Positions 1 to 8,641 of a stretch of 53,382 nt of DNA are shown here, in pieces. The translations under genes were made by a program, and so were the position numbers. The notes below the pieces were generated by a model. The model was not told the origin of the DNA and searched no databases. It saw only the letters and a list, made by a program, of their open reading frames with translations. The stretch is taken from contig NZ_JAUSOO010000031.1 in assembly GCF_030656115.1 (NCBI RefSeq), positions 1 to 53,382 of the forward strand. Reading direction: 5' to 3'. The stretch comes from Hydrogenophaga sp. Its GTDB lineage: Bacteria > Pseudomonadota > Gammaproteobacteria > Burkholderiales > Burkholderiaceae_C. Positions within the stretch are counted from its first letter, which is position 1; each line of letters starts with the position of its first letter.

Positions 1-125
1 TGATTTGCGCTCCACGCTTCCTTCCCACACTCGGTCGCCCTCATGCGGTTGCGCTTCGCTTCGCTCGTCTTGGTCAACTTGCGGCGGGACTTGCACCCGC
101 AGGAGTGCGCCCATGCTGGGCGCAC
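1..125 (-). mobile_element. group II intron, 5' end (partial)
   Basis: Read on the minus strand, the segment starts with GTGCGCCCAGCATGGGCGCAC, an 8-bp perfect hairpin (105-112 with 118-125), followed by a GCGGGTGCAAGTCCCGC stem and a GTTGACC segment. This succession is typical of the start of domain I in bacterial group II introns, whose 5' boundary is usually GUGYG. The intron runs off the left edge, so its reverse transcriptase/maturase and catalytic domains V and VI are not visible. The first intron base would be position 125, three bases after the T-tract of the terminator at 129-154. Insertion just behind a terminator hairpin is the known habit of class C introns. The identification comes from recalled sequence character, not from a covariance search. 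Confidence 0.68.
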
Positions 126-128
126 ATG

Positions 129-154
129 AAAAAGGCCCGCAACAAGCGGGCCTT
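129..154 (-). terminator. Rho-independent terminator of the 172-753 gene
   Basis: A 9-bp stem (132-140 pairing with 146-154) encloses a 5-base loop and, on the minus strand, is followed by five T residues (133-129). It lies 18 bases past the stop codon of the lipoprotein gene. The intron 5' end begins directly after it. Confidence 0.8.
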
Positions 155-171
155 GGCGATACACCCATTGT

Positions 172-753
172 TCAGCGCAGCCGCTGGCCTTCGGTGAGCG
201 TATCGAGCTGGAAGTTGCCGCTCTTGTCCCACAGCCACACATCGGTGTAGGTCACAGGTCCCATGCGCACCGGTGCCGGGAACGGTGCCGCAGCCCTGAC
301 CGTGCGCTCAATCTCACGCATCACGTCGGGCACGTGCGATGGCGCGCGCATCCAGTTGAGGTTGCGCACGTTGCCTCGGTCATCCAGGTCCACTTGCAAC
401 ACACCCACCGCATGCATCAGCGGGGGCAGCTGGCCTTTGTGGATGCGGTGACCGTTGTGCTTGTAGATGTGCCGTGCACCGTCTTGCCGGTAGTCTTTGG
501 GCGTGGTGGCGTGCGAGATCAAGGTGGGTGCTGGCACCTCCACAACGGGTGGAGGCGGTGGTGGTGGTGGCGGGGCGGGGGCCGGTGCTGGCGGCGGTGG
601 GGGGGGCGGCGGTGCTGGGGGCAGTGGCGTGGCGCAAGCGGCCAGCAAGGTGGCGGTCAAAATGCCCAGCCATGCCCAGGATGGGCGGTCTTCGGTTCTG
701 TTGGCTGTGTTGCGGGCCAACGCCGGCTGCGGTGCGGGTGGAATGTCTCTCAT
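172..753 (-). CDS. proline-rich TonB-C-like lipoprotein
   Basis: 193 residues from the ATG at 753. A hydrophobic stretch (about residues 26-39) ends in a lipobox, LLAAC, with Cys40 as the predicted lipidated residue. Next come two runs of eight to nine prolines split by a PAPAPAP segment, consistent with a stiff spacer across the periplasm. The remaining 110 or so residues resemble a TonB C-terminal fold: a GVLQVDLDDRGNV strand pair, a helix, then an AAPFPAP motif. The n-region before the hydrophobic stretch is unusually long, so an in-frame TTG at 720 is an alternative start. The frame stays open upstream to 906, but that start would bury the lipobox near residue 91. Partner and role are unknown. 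It is transcribed away from xdhC and ends at a clear terminator. Confidence 0.7.
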   Translation of the reverse strand: MRDIPPAPQPALARNTANRTEDRPSWAWLGILTATLLAACATPLPPAPPPPPPPPAPAPAPPPPPPPPPVVEVPAPTLISHATTPKDYRQDGARHIYKHNGHRIHKGQLPPLMHAVGVLQVDLDDRGNVRNLNWMRAPSHVPDVMREIERTVRAAAPFPAPVRMGPVTYTDVWLWDKSGNFQLDTLTEGQRLR

Positions 754-941
754 ATAGGATGTGCCTGTGTTGCGCTGCAAGAGCCCCTTGGCCTGGCGCT
801 CGGCGGCCATATGGGCAAACGAATCGAGTGTATTGTGATTCTTGAAATCCGATTTGCACAGTCGCCCGGATACTGACGACCAATTGGGATTGGCTGGCTT
901 TTTCACACACCCCTTCGGACATCTTCACCGCACATTCACCC

Positions 942-1766
942 ATGGCGCATACCTTGGACGCGTTTTTGGCGCAACTGCGCACCCAGCCGGCTGTGCTGGT
1001 GACGGTGCAACACAGCCAAGGCTCGGTGCCGCGTGAAGCGGGTGCCTGGATGGCTGTGTTCGCCCAACGTGTGTTCGGCACCATCGGGGGTGGGCACCTG
1101 GAGTGGGACGCGCTGAGCCAGGCACGCCTGCACCTGGCTGGCTCCTCCAGCGTTCCCGCGCCCTGGACGCAACGCACCGTGTTGGGTCCCCGGCTTGGCC
1201 AGTGCTGCGGTGGTGCGTTGGAACTGGGGTTCGAACCCGTCAGCGCCGACGATGTGCAGCAACTGAGCCAACGGCTTCAACCGCGCCTGACACCCTTGGC
1301 CTTGTTTGGTGGCGGCCATGTGGGCCACGCCATCGTGCAGGCGCTGGCACCGCTGCCGTTTGCCGTGCACTGGGTCGATAGCCGCGACGACGTGTTTGCC
1401 CCGGACACGCCGACCCAGGTGCACACCGAGCATTCCGATCCGGTACACGCCGCGGTGCGCCACCTTGTCCCTGGCTCACGCGTCCTTGTCATGAGCTTTT
1501 CGCACGCCGAAGACCTGGATGTGGTGGCCGCTTGTCTGGAGCGCCAGCGTGAGCGCCACGATCTGCCGTTTGTGGGACTCATTGGCAGTCGCACCAAATG
1601 GGCCACCTTTGGACGCCGCTTGCAGGCGCGTGGGTTCAGCCCGTCAGAATTGGCCCATGTGACCTGTCCGATTGGCCTGCCTGGCATCACAGACAAAGCA
1701 CCCGCCGTCATCGCTGCATCGGTGGTGGCGCAATTGTTGCTTTTGAATGCGACGGGGGCGGGTTGA
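942..1766 (+). CDS. xdhC: xanthine dehydrogenase accessory protein XdhC
   Basis: 274 residues. XdhC binds the molybdenum cofactor, helps its sulfuration and delivers it to xanthine dehydrogenase in the cytoplasm. The N-terminal XdhC domain shows the GGGHLEW motif (residues 49-55) and GQCCGG (86-91), whose cysteines are typical of cofactor-handling members. The C-terminal Rossmann domain shows GGGHVG (123-128), a later LIGSRTKW motif and CPIGLPGITDK near the end. Length is normal. The structural genes xdhA and xdhB are not beside it; the upstream gene is divergent. The following puuD acts further along the same purine pathway, which supports the assignment. The ATG at 942 lacks a strong ribosome binding site. 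Confidence 0.9.
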   Translation: MAHTLDAFLAQLRTQPAVLVTVQHSQGSVPREAGAWMAVFAQRVFGTIGGGHLEWDALSQARLHLAGSSSVPAPWTQRTVLGPRLGQCCGGALELGFEPVSADDVQQLSQRLQPRLTPLALFGGGHVGHAIVQALAPLPFAVHWVDSRDDVFAPDTPTQVHTEHSDPVHAAVRHLVPGSRVLVMSFSHAEDLDVVAACLERQRERHDLPFVGLIGSRTKWATFGRRLQARGFSPSELAHVTCPIGLPGITDKAPAVIAASVVAQLLLLNATGAG

Positions 1767-1841
1767 AGGACAGAGTGGGCGCATCGGTTTGCAAAAAATC
1801 CGTTGGTTCGGGTTTTCCCAGCATCAAGTGTTTGCAGAAAC

Positions 1842-1849
1842 TGTATACA
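1842..1849. promoter_or_regulatory. TGTATACA palindrome upstream of puuD
   Basis: A perfect 8-bp palindrome lies in the 212-bp gap between xdhC and puuD, about 130 bases before the puuD start. Its GTATAC core resembles operators of GntR-family repressors, and it overlaps a TATACA that could be a -10 element. It may control puuD. The assignment is weak because such short palindromes occur by chance. Confidence 0.3.
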
Positions 1850-1978
1850 CTTTGCGCTGTACCGGTCGCAGCGGAGCGGGTGTGACGCCTCACACTCAAT
1901 CGCGGCCCTCAGCCGACTCAGAGCGCCCGCGGTGGTGAGTCGCAAACCCTGACGGTTTTCCCGTTGTGTTGAGGTGCC

Positions 1979-3175
1979 ATGGAAACTTATCTGCTGGATT
2001 GGGCCAACCTGCTGCTGCGCTGGTTGCATGTCATTGTGGCCATCGCCTGGATTGGCTCCTCTTTTTACTTTGTCTTTCTCGACAGCAGTCTCACGCCGCC
2101 CGAAGATGAACAATTGAAAAAAGACGGCGTCAGCGGCGAGCTCTGGGCTGTGCACGGCGGCGGTTTTTACCACCCGGTCAAATTTGCAGGTGCCCCGCCC
2201 AAGCTGCCCGGTCACCTGCACTGGTTTTACTGGGAAAGCTATTCCACCTGGCTCTCGGGCTTTGCGCTGTTTTTCATCTCCTACCTCTGGAGCCCCAGCG
2301 TCTATTTGATCGACCCCAACGTGATGGCTTGGAGCCCAGCCGGTGCGATTGCCGCAGCGCTTGCCTTTCTGGTGGTGTTCTGGCTGCTGTACGACGCGAT
2401 TTGCCGCACCCTGGGGCAAAGCGAAAACGGCGATGCCAAGGTGGGCGCGCTGGTGCTGGTGCTGGTGTGTGTGGCCGCTTACGCCGCCACACAAATGTTT
2501 GCGGGCCGCGCCGCCTTCCTCATTGTGGGCGCCATGATCGCCACCACCATGAGCGCCAATGTGTTCTTCTGGATCATTCCCGGCCAGCGCACCGTGGTGG
2601 CCGACATCCAGGCCGGCCGCCCGGTGGATCCCATCCACGGCAAGCGCGGCAAGCAGCGCAGTGTGCACAACACCTACTTCACGCTGCCGGTGCTGTTCTC
2701 CATGCTGAGCAACCACTACAGCTTCACCTACACCCACGAATACAACGGGGTCGTTTTGATCGGGATGATGTTGGCTGGCGCCGCCATTCGCCAGTTTTTC
2801 GTGCTGCGCCACGGCTTCAAACTGGGTCGCAACAACCACCCCTGGCCTTACGCGGCAGTCGGTGTGTTGGTGTTGCTGGCACTCATCGTCTGGCTCAAGC
2901 CCGCCCCGGTGCAGGCGGTGGCGGTGCCCGACACCGTGAGCTACGCCCAGCTCAAGCCCGTCATTGAGCAGCGCTGTGTCATGTGCCACGGCGAGGCGCT
3001 TGCGTCCAAAAACGTGCGGCTCGACTCACCCGAGGCCGTGAAGCTGCACGCCCAGACGGTGTACCAGCAAGTCGTGGTCACCAAGCTCATGCCCATGAAC
3101 AACGCCACCGGCATCACCGACGCAGAGCGCGCGCTGTTTGCGCAGTGGTTCAAAGGCGGGGCCCAGATGGATTGA
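1979..3175 (+). CDS. puuD: membrane urate hydroxylase PuuD with cytochrome c domain
   Basis: 398 residues. PuuD-type enzymes oxidise urate to 5-hydroxyisourate at the inner membrane and pass electrons to the respiratory chain. The first 310 or so residues are rich in membrane helices and contain a conserved WIGSSFYF segment near residue 25 and a GGGFYHPVKF segment. The tail is a c-type cytochrome domain with the haem attachment motif CVMCH (333-337) and a likely axial Met in KLMPMN about 35 residues later. Length matches the fused form. A GAGG ribosome binding site precedes the ATG. Position behind xdhC fits the xanthine to urate to 5-hydroxyisourate order. Confidence 0.9.
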   Translation: METYLLDWANLLLRWLHVIVAIAWIGSSFYFVFLDSSLTPPEDEQLKKDGVSGELWAVHGGGFYHPVKFAGAPPKLPGHLHWFYWESYSTWLSGFALFFISYLWSPSVYLIDPNVMAWSPAGAIAAALAFLVVFWLLYDAICRTLGQSENGDAKVGALVLVLVCVAAYAATQMFAGRAAFLIVGAMIATTMSANVFFWIIPGQRTVVADIQAGRPVDPIHGKRGKQRSVHNTYFTLPVLFSMLSNHYSFTYTHEYNGVVLIGMMLAGAAIRQFFVLRHGFKLGRNNHPWPYAAVGVLVLLALIVWLKPAPVQAVAVPDTVSYAQLKPVIEQRCVMCHGEALASKNVRLDSPEAVKLHAQTVYQQVVVTKLMPMNNATGITDAERALFAQWFKGGAQMD

Positions 3176-3220
3176 CGGGAAAGCCCCTGGCGTCGGGTGC
3201 GTGTGATCTGCGTTAATCTC

Positions 3221-3240
3221 AAGCGGTTGTTCAACCGCTT
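3221..3240. repeat. perfect inverted repeat before frmA
   Basis: AAGCGGTT and AACCGCTT, separated by the four bases GTTC, end 12 bases before the frmA start. The arms pair perfectly over 8 bp. There is no T-tract behind it, so it is not an ordinary terminator for puuD. It may be an operator or a structure in the frmA leader. Confidence 0.55.
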
Positions 3241-3252
3241 CATACCGCAACC

Positions 3253-4359
<1,107 letters not shown>

Positions 4360-4361
4360 CC

Positions 4362-5225
4362 ATGGCATTGAACCGACTCGAACTGCTCAGCGAGCACGGC
4401 TGCTTCGGTGGCGTGCAGCGCTTTTACAAACACGCTTCCAGTGAAATCGGCCTGCCCATGCGCTTTGGCCTGTTTCTGCCGCCGCAGGCACTGGCCGGGC
4501 AAGTTGTGCCGCTGCTCACCTTTTTGGCAGGGCTCACCTGCACCGAAGAGACCTTTGCCATCAAGGCCGGCGCCCAGCGCACCGCCGCCGAACTCGGCTT
4601 GGCCCTGCTCACGCCCGACACCAGCCCGCGCGGTGCGGGCGTGGACAGCGAAGACCATCACTGGGACTTTGGCGTGGGCGCGGGCTTCTACCTCGACGCC
4701 ACCCGAGCTCCTTGGGCGGGCCATTGGCGCATGGAAAGCTACTTGCTTAAAGAGCTGTTGCCCGCTGTGGTGAGCGAGTTCACGCTGGACGGCGCACGCC
4801 AAGGTCTGTTCGGCCATTCCATGGGGGGCCACGGCGCCCTCACACTGGCGCTGCGCCACCCCGGCGTGTTTCGCAGTGTGTCGGCTTTTGCGCCCATTGG
4901 CGCACCCTCCCAATGCCCGTGGGGCCGAAAAGCCTTTACCGGCTATCTGGGACAAGACGAAACCACCTGGATGGCACACGATGCCAGCCGGCTCATGGCC
5001 GAGCAACCCACGGCGCCGTACCCGGGCGGCATTCTGGTGGACCAAGGTTTGGCGGACAAATTTCTCGCTGAACAGCTCCACCCCGAAGCCTTTGAGGCCG
5101 CTTGCGCACAGGCCGGCCAGCCGCTCACCCTGCGCCGCCACGAGGGCTACGACCACGGGTATTACTTCATCGCCAGTTTTGTGGAGGACCATTTGCGGCA
5201 CCACGCACAGGCCTTTGCTGCTTGA
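4362..5225 (+). CDS. fghA: S-formylglutathione hydrolase
   Basis: 287 residues, an esterase-D-type alpha/beta hydrolase that splits S-formylglutathione into formate and glutathione. The nucleophile Ser153 lies in GHSMGGHGAL. The acid is in GGILVDQGLADKF and the base in HEGYDHGYYF near the C terminus. The conserved LTCTEETF segment (58-65) is present. Its ATG lies two bases after the frmA stop, so the two are cotranscribed and form the complete glutathione-dependent formaldehyde route to formate. Confidence 0.95.
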   Translation: MALNRLELLSEHGCFGGVQRFYKHASSEIGLPMRFGLFLPPQALAGQVVPLLTFLAGLTCTEETFAIKAGAQRTAAELGLALLTPDTSPRGAGVDSEDHHWDFGVGAGFYLDATRAPWAGHWRMESYLLKELLPAVVSEFTLDGARQGLFGHSMGGHGALTLALRHPGVFRSVSAFAPIGAPSQCPWGRKAFTGYLGQDETTWMAHDASRLMAEQPTAPYPGGILVDQGLADKFLAEQLHPEAFEAACAQAGQPLTLRRHEGYDHGYYFIASFVEDHLRHHAQAFAA

Positions 5226-5248
5226 ACACCGCGTCACACACCACCGCC

Positions 5249-5908
5249 ATGCGTCCTCGCCAATTCGACCTCATTGCCTTCGACTGGGATGGCACCCTGT
5301 TCGACTCCACCGCCCTCATCACCCGCGCCATCCAGGCCGCCGTGGCCGATGTGGGTGGTACCGTGCCCACCGACCAATCGGCCAGCTACGTCATCGGCAT
5401 GGGTCTGATGCAGGCCCTGGCCCATGCGGCGCCCGATGTGCCGAAAGACAAATACCCCTTGCTGGGTGAGCGCTACCGCCACCATTACATGGCCCGCCAG
5501 CACGACCTCAGCCTGTTTGACGGTGTGTTGCCTCTGCTGGCCGAACTCAAAAGCCGCCACCACTGGCTCACCGTGGCCACGGGAAAAAGCCGTACCGGAC
5601 TCAACGACGTGCTGCGCACGGTGGAGCTGCAAGGCATGTTTGACGCTTCCCGCACCGCCGACGAAACCGCCGGCAAACCCAGCCCGCTCATGCTGGAAGA
5701 GCTCATGGCCGAATTCGGTGTGGACCCCGAGCGCACCCTCATGATTGGCGACACCACCCACGATCTGCAAATGGCCCTGAACGCCGGTTGCGCCAGCGTG
5801 GGTGTGAGCTACGGCGCCCACGAATCCGACGCATTCCATGCGCTCAACCCTTTGCACGTGGCCCATTCGGTGCGCGAGCTGCACAACTGGTTGAGTGCCA
5901 ACGCCTGA
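5249..5908 (+). CDS. HAD-superfamily phosphatase, phosphoglycolate-phosphatase-like
   Basis: 219 residues starting at MRPRQFDLIAFDWDGTLFD. Motif I has the nucleophile Asp12 and Asp14 in DWDGT. Motif II/III residues appear around VATGKSRTGL, and motif IV is GDTTHDLQMA. A helical cap between residues 20 and 90 places it in subfamily IA, with Gph and related phosphatases. Substrate cannot be told from sequence. It begins 23 bases after fghA but belongs by context with the following Rieske and sppA genes, a gene order common in this family of bacteria. The open frame extends upstream to 5102 inside fghA, but only the 5249 start gives a normal HAD N terminus. Confidence 0.88.
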   Translation: MRPRQFDLIAFDWDGTLFDSTALITRAIQAAVADVGGTVPTDQSASYVIGMGLMQALAHAAPDVPKDKYPLLGERYRHHYMARQHDLSLFDGVLPLLAELKSRHHWLTVATGKSRTGLNDVLRTVELQGMFDASRTADETAGKPSPLMLEELMAEFGVDPERTLMIGDTTHDLQMALNAGCASVGVSYGAHESDAFHALNPLHVAHSVRELHNWLSANA

Positions 5909-5953
5909 GGCCTTTGGCCGTTTCGCCGTGCTTGGGCCAGGTCTTTCCTCAAC

Positions 5954-6337
5954 ATGAACGCAGCCTCTTCCTCCGACCCTTGTTACCCTCTGTGCAACAG
6001 CCGCGACCTGGCCGATGGCGGACGGGCTGTGCCCTTTGATGTGGTTTACGCTGGCCAAACCTGCCGCGCCTTTGCCGTGCGATACCGTGGGCAGCCATAC
6101 GCGTATCTCAACCGCTGCAGCCATGTGGCCATGGAAATGGACTGGCAGCCGAACCAGTTTTTTGACGGCTCTGGTCGCTGGCTTCTGTGTGCCACCCATG
6201 GCGCTACCTACGAGCCCACCTCGGGTGCCTGCACGGGCGGACCCTGCCGGGGTGGGTTGGTCAAAATTGAACTGCTGGAGCACGGCGGCGTGGTGCACTG
6301 GCAGTCACAATACAACCTCAAACCTGTTGAATTCTGA
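5954..6337 (+). CDS. Rieske [2Fe-2S] domain protein
   Basis: 127 residues holding one Rieske domain. The cluster ligands are Cys55 and His57 (RCSH) and Cys79 and His82 (CATH), followed by the glycine-rich loop at about 84-97. It has no signal peptide or membrane helix, so it is a soluble ferredoxin-like protein of the cytoplasm, not a bc1-complex subunit. An electron-transfer role is expected, but partner and pathway are unknown. It sits between the HAD phosphatase and sppA with short gaps, probably in one operon. Confidence 0.88.
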   Translation: MNAASSSDPCYPLCNSRDLADGGRAVPFDVVYAGQTCRAFAVRYRGQPYAYLNRCSHVAMEMDWQPNQFFDGSGRWLLCATHGATYEPTSGACTGGPCRGGLVKIELLEHGGVVHWQSQYNLKPVEF

Positions 6338-6349
6338 GAGCCCCGCAAC

Positions 6350-7321
6350 ATGAACGACGACAACGCGGGCTTGCCCGCCAGCGCCAGCAGCACCCCAGGC
6401 TGGGAGCGCGCCACCATCGAAAAACTGGTATTCGCCACCCTCAAAGAACAGCAGGCCGCCCGGCGCTGGAAAACGTTCATGCGGCTGGTCTGGCTTGGCA
6501 TTTTTGGCGCCATCGCCTGGTTCATCTACAGCGCCGACAGTGTCAGCACATCCATCCGCACCCCCCACACCGCCGTCATTGAAATTCGGGGCGAAATTGC
6601 CTCTGGTGCCCAAGCCAGTGCCAGCAACGTGGTCAGTTCGCTCGTCTCTGCCTTTGAAGACCCGGGCGCCCAAGCCATTGTGTTGTTGATCGACTCACCC
6701 GGCGGCAGCCCTGTGCAGGCCGGAATCATCAACGACGAAATTACCCGCCTCAAGGCGCTGCACAACAAAAAAGTCTATGCCGTGGTGGAAGAAACCTGCG
6801 CATCGGCCGCCTACTACATCGCCGCCGCTGCAGACGACATTTATGTCGACAAAGCCAGTCTGGTCGGCAGCATCGGTGTGCTGATGGATGGTTTCGGTTT
6901 TACCGGGCTCATGGAAAAACTGGGTATCGAACGCCGACTCATGACCGCCGGTGAAAACAAGGCCATGCTTGACCCCTTCAGCCCGCAAGATGATGCGCAG
7001 CGCGCCTACATTCAGACCATGCTGGGTGAAATTCACACCCAGTTCATCACGGTGGTCAAACAAGGCCGTGGAACACGCCTCAAAGAAACACCCGATACCT
7101 TCAGTGGCTTGGTCTGGAGTGGCCAGCAAGCTGTGACCATGGGGTTGGCCGATGGTCTGGGCAGCCTGGACTTTGTGGCGCGTGAAATCGTCAAGGCCGC
7201 AGATATCGTCGATTACACCCAACGCGAAAACCTCGGCCTGCGCCTGGCCAAACGTTTTGGCGCCAGCGTTGGCGAGGGTGTGTTCTTGGCAGCACGGGCT
7301 GCGGGCGTTCAGGTGAAGTAA
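6350..7321 (+). CDS. sppA: S49 family signal peptide peptidase
   Basis: 323 residues. One membrane helix at about 43-60 anchors a periplasmic peptidase domain. The nucleophile Ser lies in EETCASAAYYIA, and the Lys base is expected in the RRLMTAGENKAMLDPF segment; the SPGGSP motif of the S49 fold is also present. The length is that of the short, single-domain form rather than the 67-kDa E. coli SppA. It degrades signal peptides and possibly other membrane-released peptides. The ATG is 12 bases after the Rieske gene. Confidence 0.9.
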   Translation: MNDDNAGLPASASSTPGWERATIEKLVFATLKEQQAARRWKTFMRLVWLGIFGAIAWFIYSADSVSTSIRTPHTAVIEIRGEIASGAQASASNVVSSLVSAFEDPGAQAIVLLIDSPGGSPVQAGIINDEITRLKALHNKKVYAVVEETCASAAYYIAAAADDIYVDKASLVGSIGVLMDGFGFTGLMEKLGIERRLMTAGENKAMLDPFSPQDDAQRAYIQTMLGEIHTQFITVVKQGRGTRLKETPDTFSGLVWSGQQAVTMGLADGLGSLDFVAREIVKAADIVDYTQRENLGLRLAKRFGASVGEGVFLAARAAGVQVK

Positions 7322-7441
7322 GTCCGCGTCAGTTCTTGACGGATCCCCTTGTCTGAAAAAATCACGGCATCGCTGTATGCCACGCAGCGACAGCAATGCC
7401 ACGCTTCAAGGCACCAACCGAGTCGACATGCGCCGTGATCT

Positions 7442-8476
7442 TCAACCTCGGTAGCCGTTCGGGTTCCCGCTCTGCCAGCGCCAACTGTCGGCGCACATCT
7501 GGTCCAGCGTATGCCGGGCTTCCCAGCCCAGCAATTGCTTGGCCAATGCGGCATTGGCGTAACACTGCGCCACATCGCCCGCACGGCGCGGAGCAAATTG
7601 GTACGGCACGGGGCGCCCGCTGGCGGCTTCAAAGGCCCGCACCACCTCCAGCACACTGTTGCCCCGGCCCGTGCCCAGGTTCACCGTGAAGCTTTCGCCT
7701 TGGCCCAGCAGGGCTTGCAGCGCTGCCACATGGCCTGCCGCCAGATCGACCACATGTATGTAGTCACGCACCCCCGTGCCGTCGGGCGTCGCGTAGTCGT
7801 TGCCGTACACATTGAGATAAGGCCGCAGACCCACCGCCACCTGCGCCACAAACGGCATCAGGTTGTTGGGTATGTCTGCCGGGTCTTCGCCGATCAGCCC
7901 GCTGGGGTGCGCACCCACCGGGTTGAAGTAACGCAGTGTCCCGACGCGCCACACCGGATTGGCCGTGCGCACCGCCGTCAGCATGTCCTCAATGACCAGC
8001 TTGCTGTGGCCATATGGGTTGGTGTGGCTGCGCGGAAAGTCTTCGGTAATGGGCACCGAAGCCGGGTCGCCGTACACCGTGGCGCTGCTGGAGAACACCA
8101 GCGTGGGCACAGCAGGCACCGAGCCGTCGGCGTGCACCGCCGTCATGGCGCGCATCAGGCTCACCGCGCCACCGATGTTGTTGTGAAAATATTTCAGCGG
8201 CTGCGCCACACTTTCGCCCACGGCCTTGTCGCCAGCAAAGTGCACCACACCCACCGGCTGGTGGCGGCGCAACACCGCCTCCACCCAAGGCGTGTCCAAA
8301 ACATCCCCGCGCTCCAGCAGCACCGGCTGGCCCGTGATGCGCTCCAGGCGCTCAAGCACCGCTGGGTGGCTGTTGGCGAAGTTGTCCAGAATCACAGGCT
8401 CAAAGCCCGCATCTCGCAATGCAACGAAGGTGTGGCTGCCGATATAGCCGGCGCCGCCAGTCAGAAGAATTTTCAT
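7442..8476 (-). CDS. galE: UDP-glucose 4-epimerase
   Basis: 344 residues. It interconverts UDP-glucose and UDP-galactose with bound NAD+, supplying galactose for surface polysaccharides. The N-terminal GGAGYIGSH (7-15) binds NAD; the catalytic pair is SSATVYG with YGHSK; a later RDYIHVVDLA segment is diagnostic. Length matches E. coli GalE (338). The gene stands alone on the minus strand between sppA and the methylase gene, and its 5' leader holds a small GGGGTT/AACCCC hairpin (8508-8523). Confidence 0.95.
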   Translation of the reverse strand: MKILLTGGAGYIGSHTFVALRDAGFEPVILDNFANSHPAVLERLERITGQPVLLERGDVLDTPWVEAVLRRHQPVGVVHFAGDKAVGESVAQPLKYFHNNIGGAVSLMRAMTAVHADGSVPAVPTLVFSSSATVYGDPASVPITEDFPRSHTNPYGHSKLVIEDMLTAVRTANPVWRVGTLRYFNPVGAHPSGLIGEDPADIPNNLMPFVAQVAVGLRPYLNVYGNDYATPDGTGVRDYIHVVDLAAGHVAALQALLGQGESFTVNLGTGRGNSVLEVVRAFEAASGRPVPYQFAPRRAGDVAQCYANAALAKQLLGWEARHTLDQMCADSWRWQSGNPNGYRG

Positions 8477-8641
8477 GGGTGGGGGTCTGGGTGGTGAACG
8501 CCTGAAGGGGGTTCAATAACCCCAAATCCTAACTGCGCCCAAACAACTTCCAATACCGTTTCGTCAAAAGCGATGAAAGGTCTGTTGACATTGTCCTTGC
8601 CGAATGAAGCTGTGGATCTTCAAAACCACGATCCAGAACCC

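Noticed and set aside
1914..1942. CGACTCA/TGAGTCG repeat with a 15-base loop before puuD
   Set aside because: Considered as part of a riboswitch, but no known aptamer pattern surrounds it.
1277..2989. 570-codon open frame on the minus strand opposite xdhC and puuD
   Set aside because: Antisense to well-supported genes; His/Gln/Gly-rich composition typical of the reverse frame of high-GC codons, with no domain.
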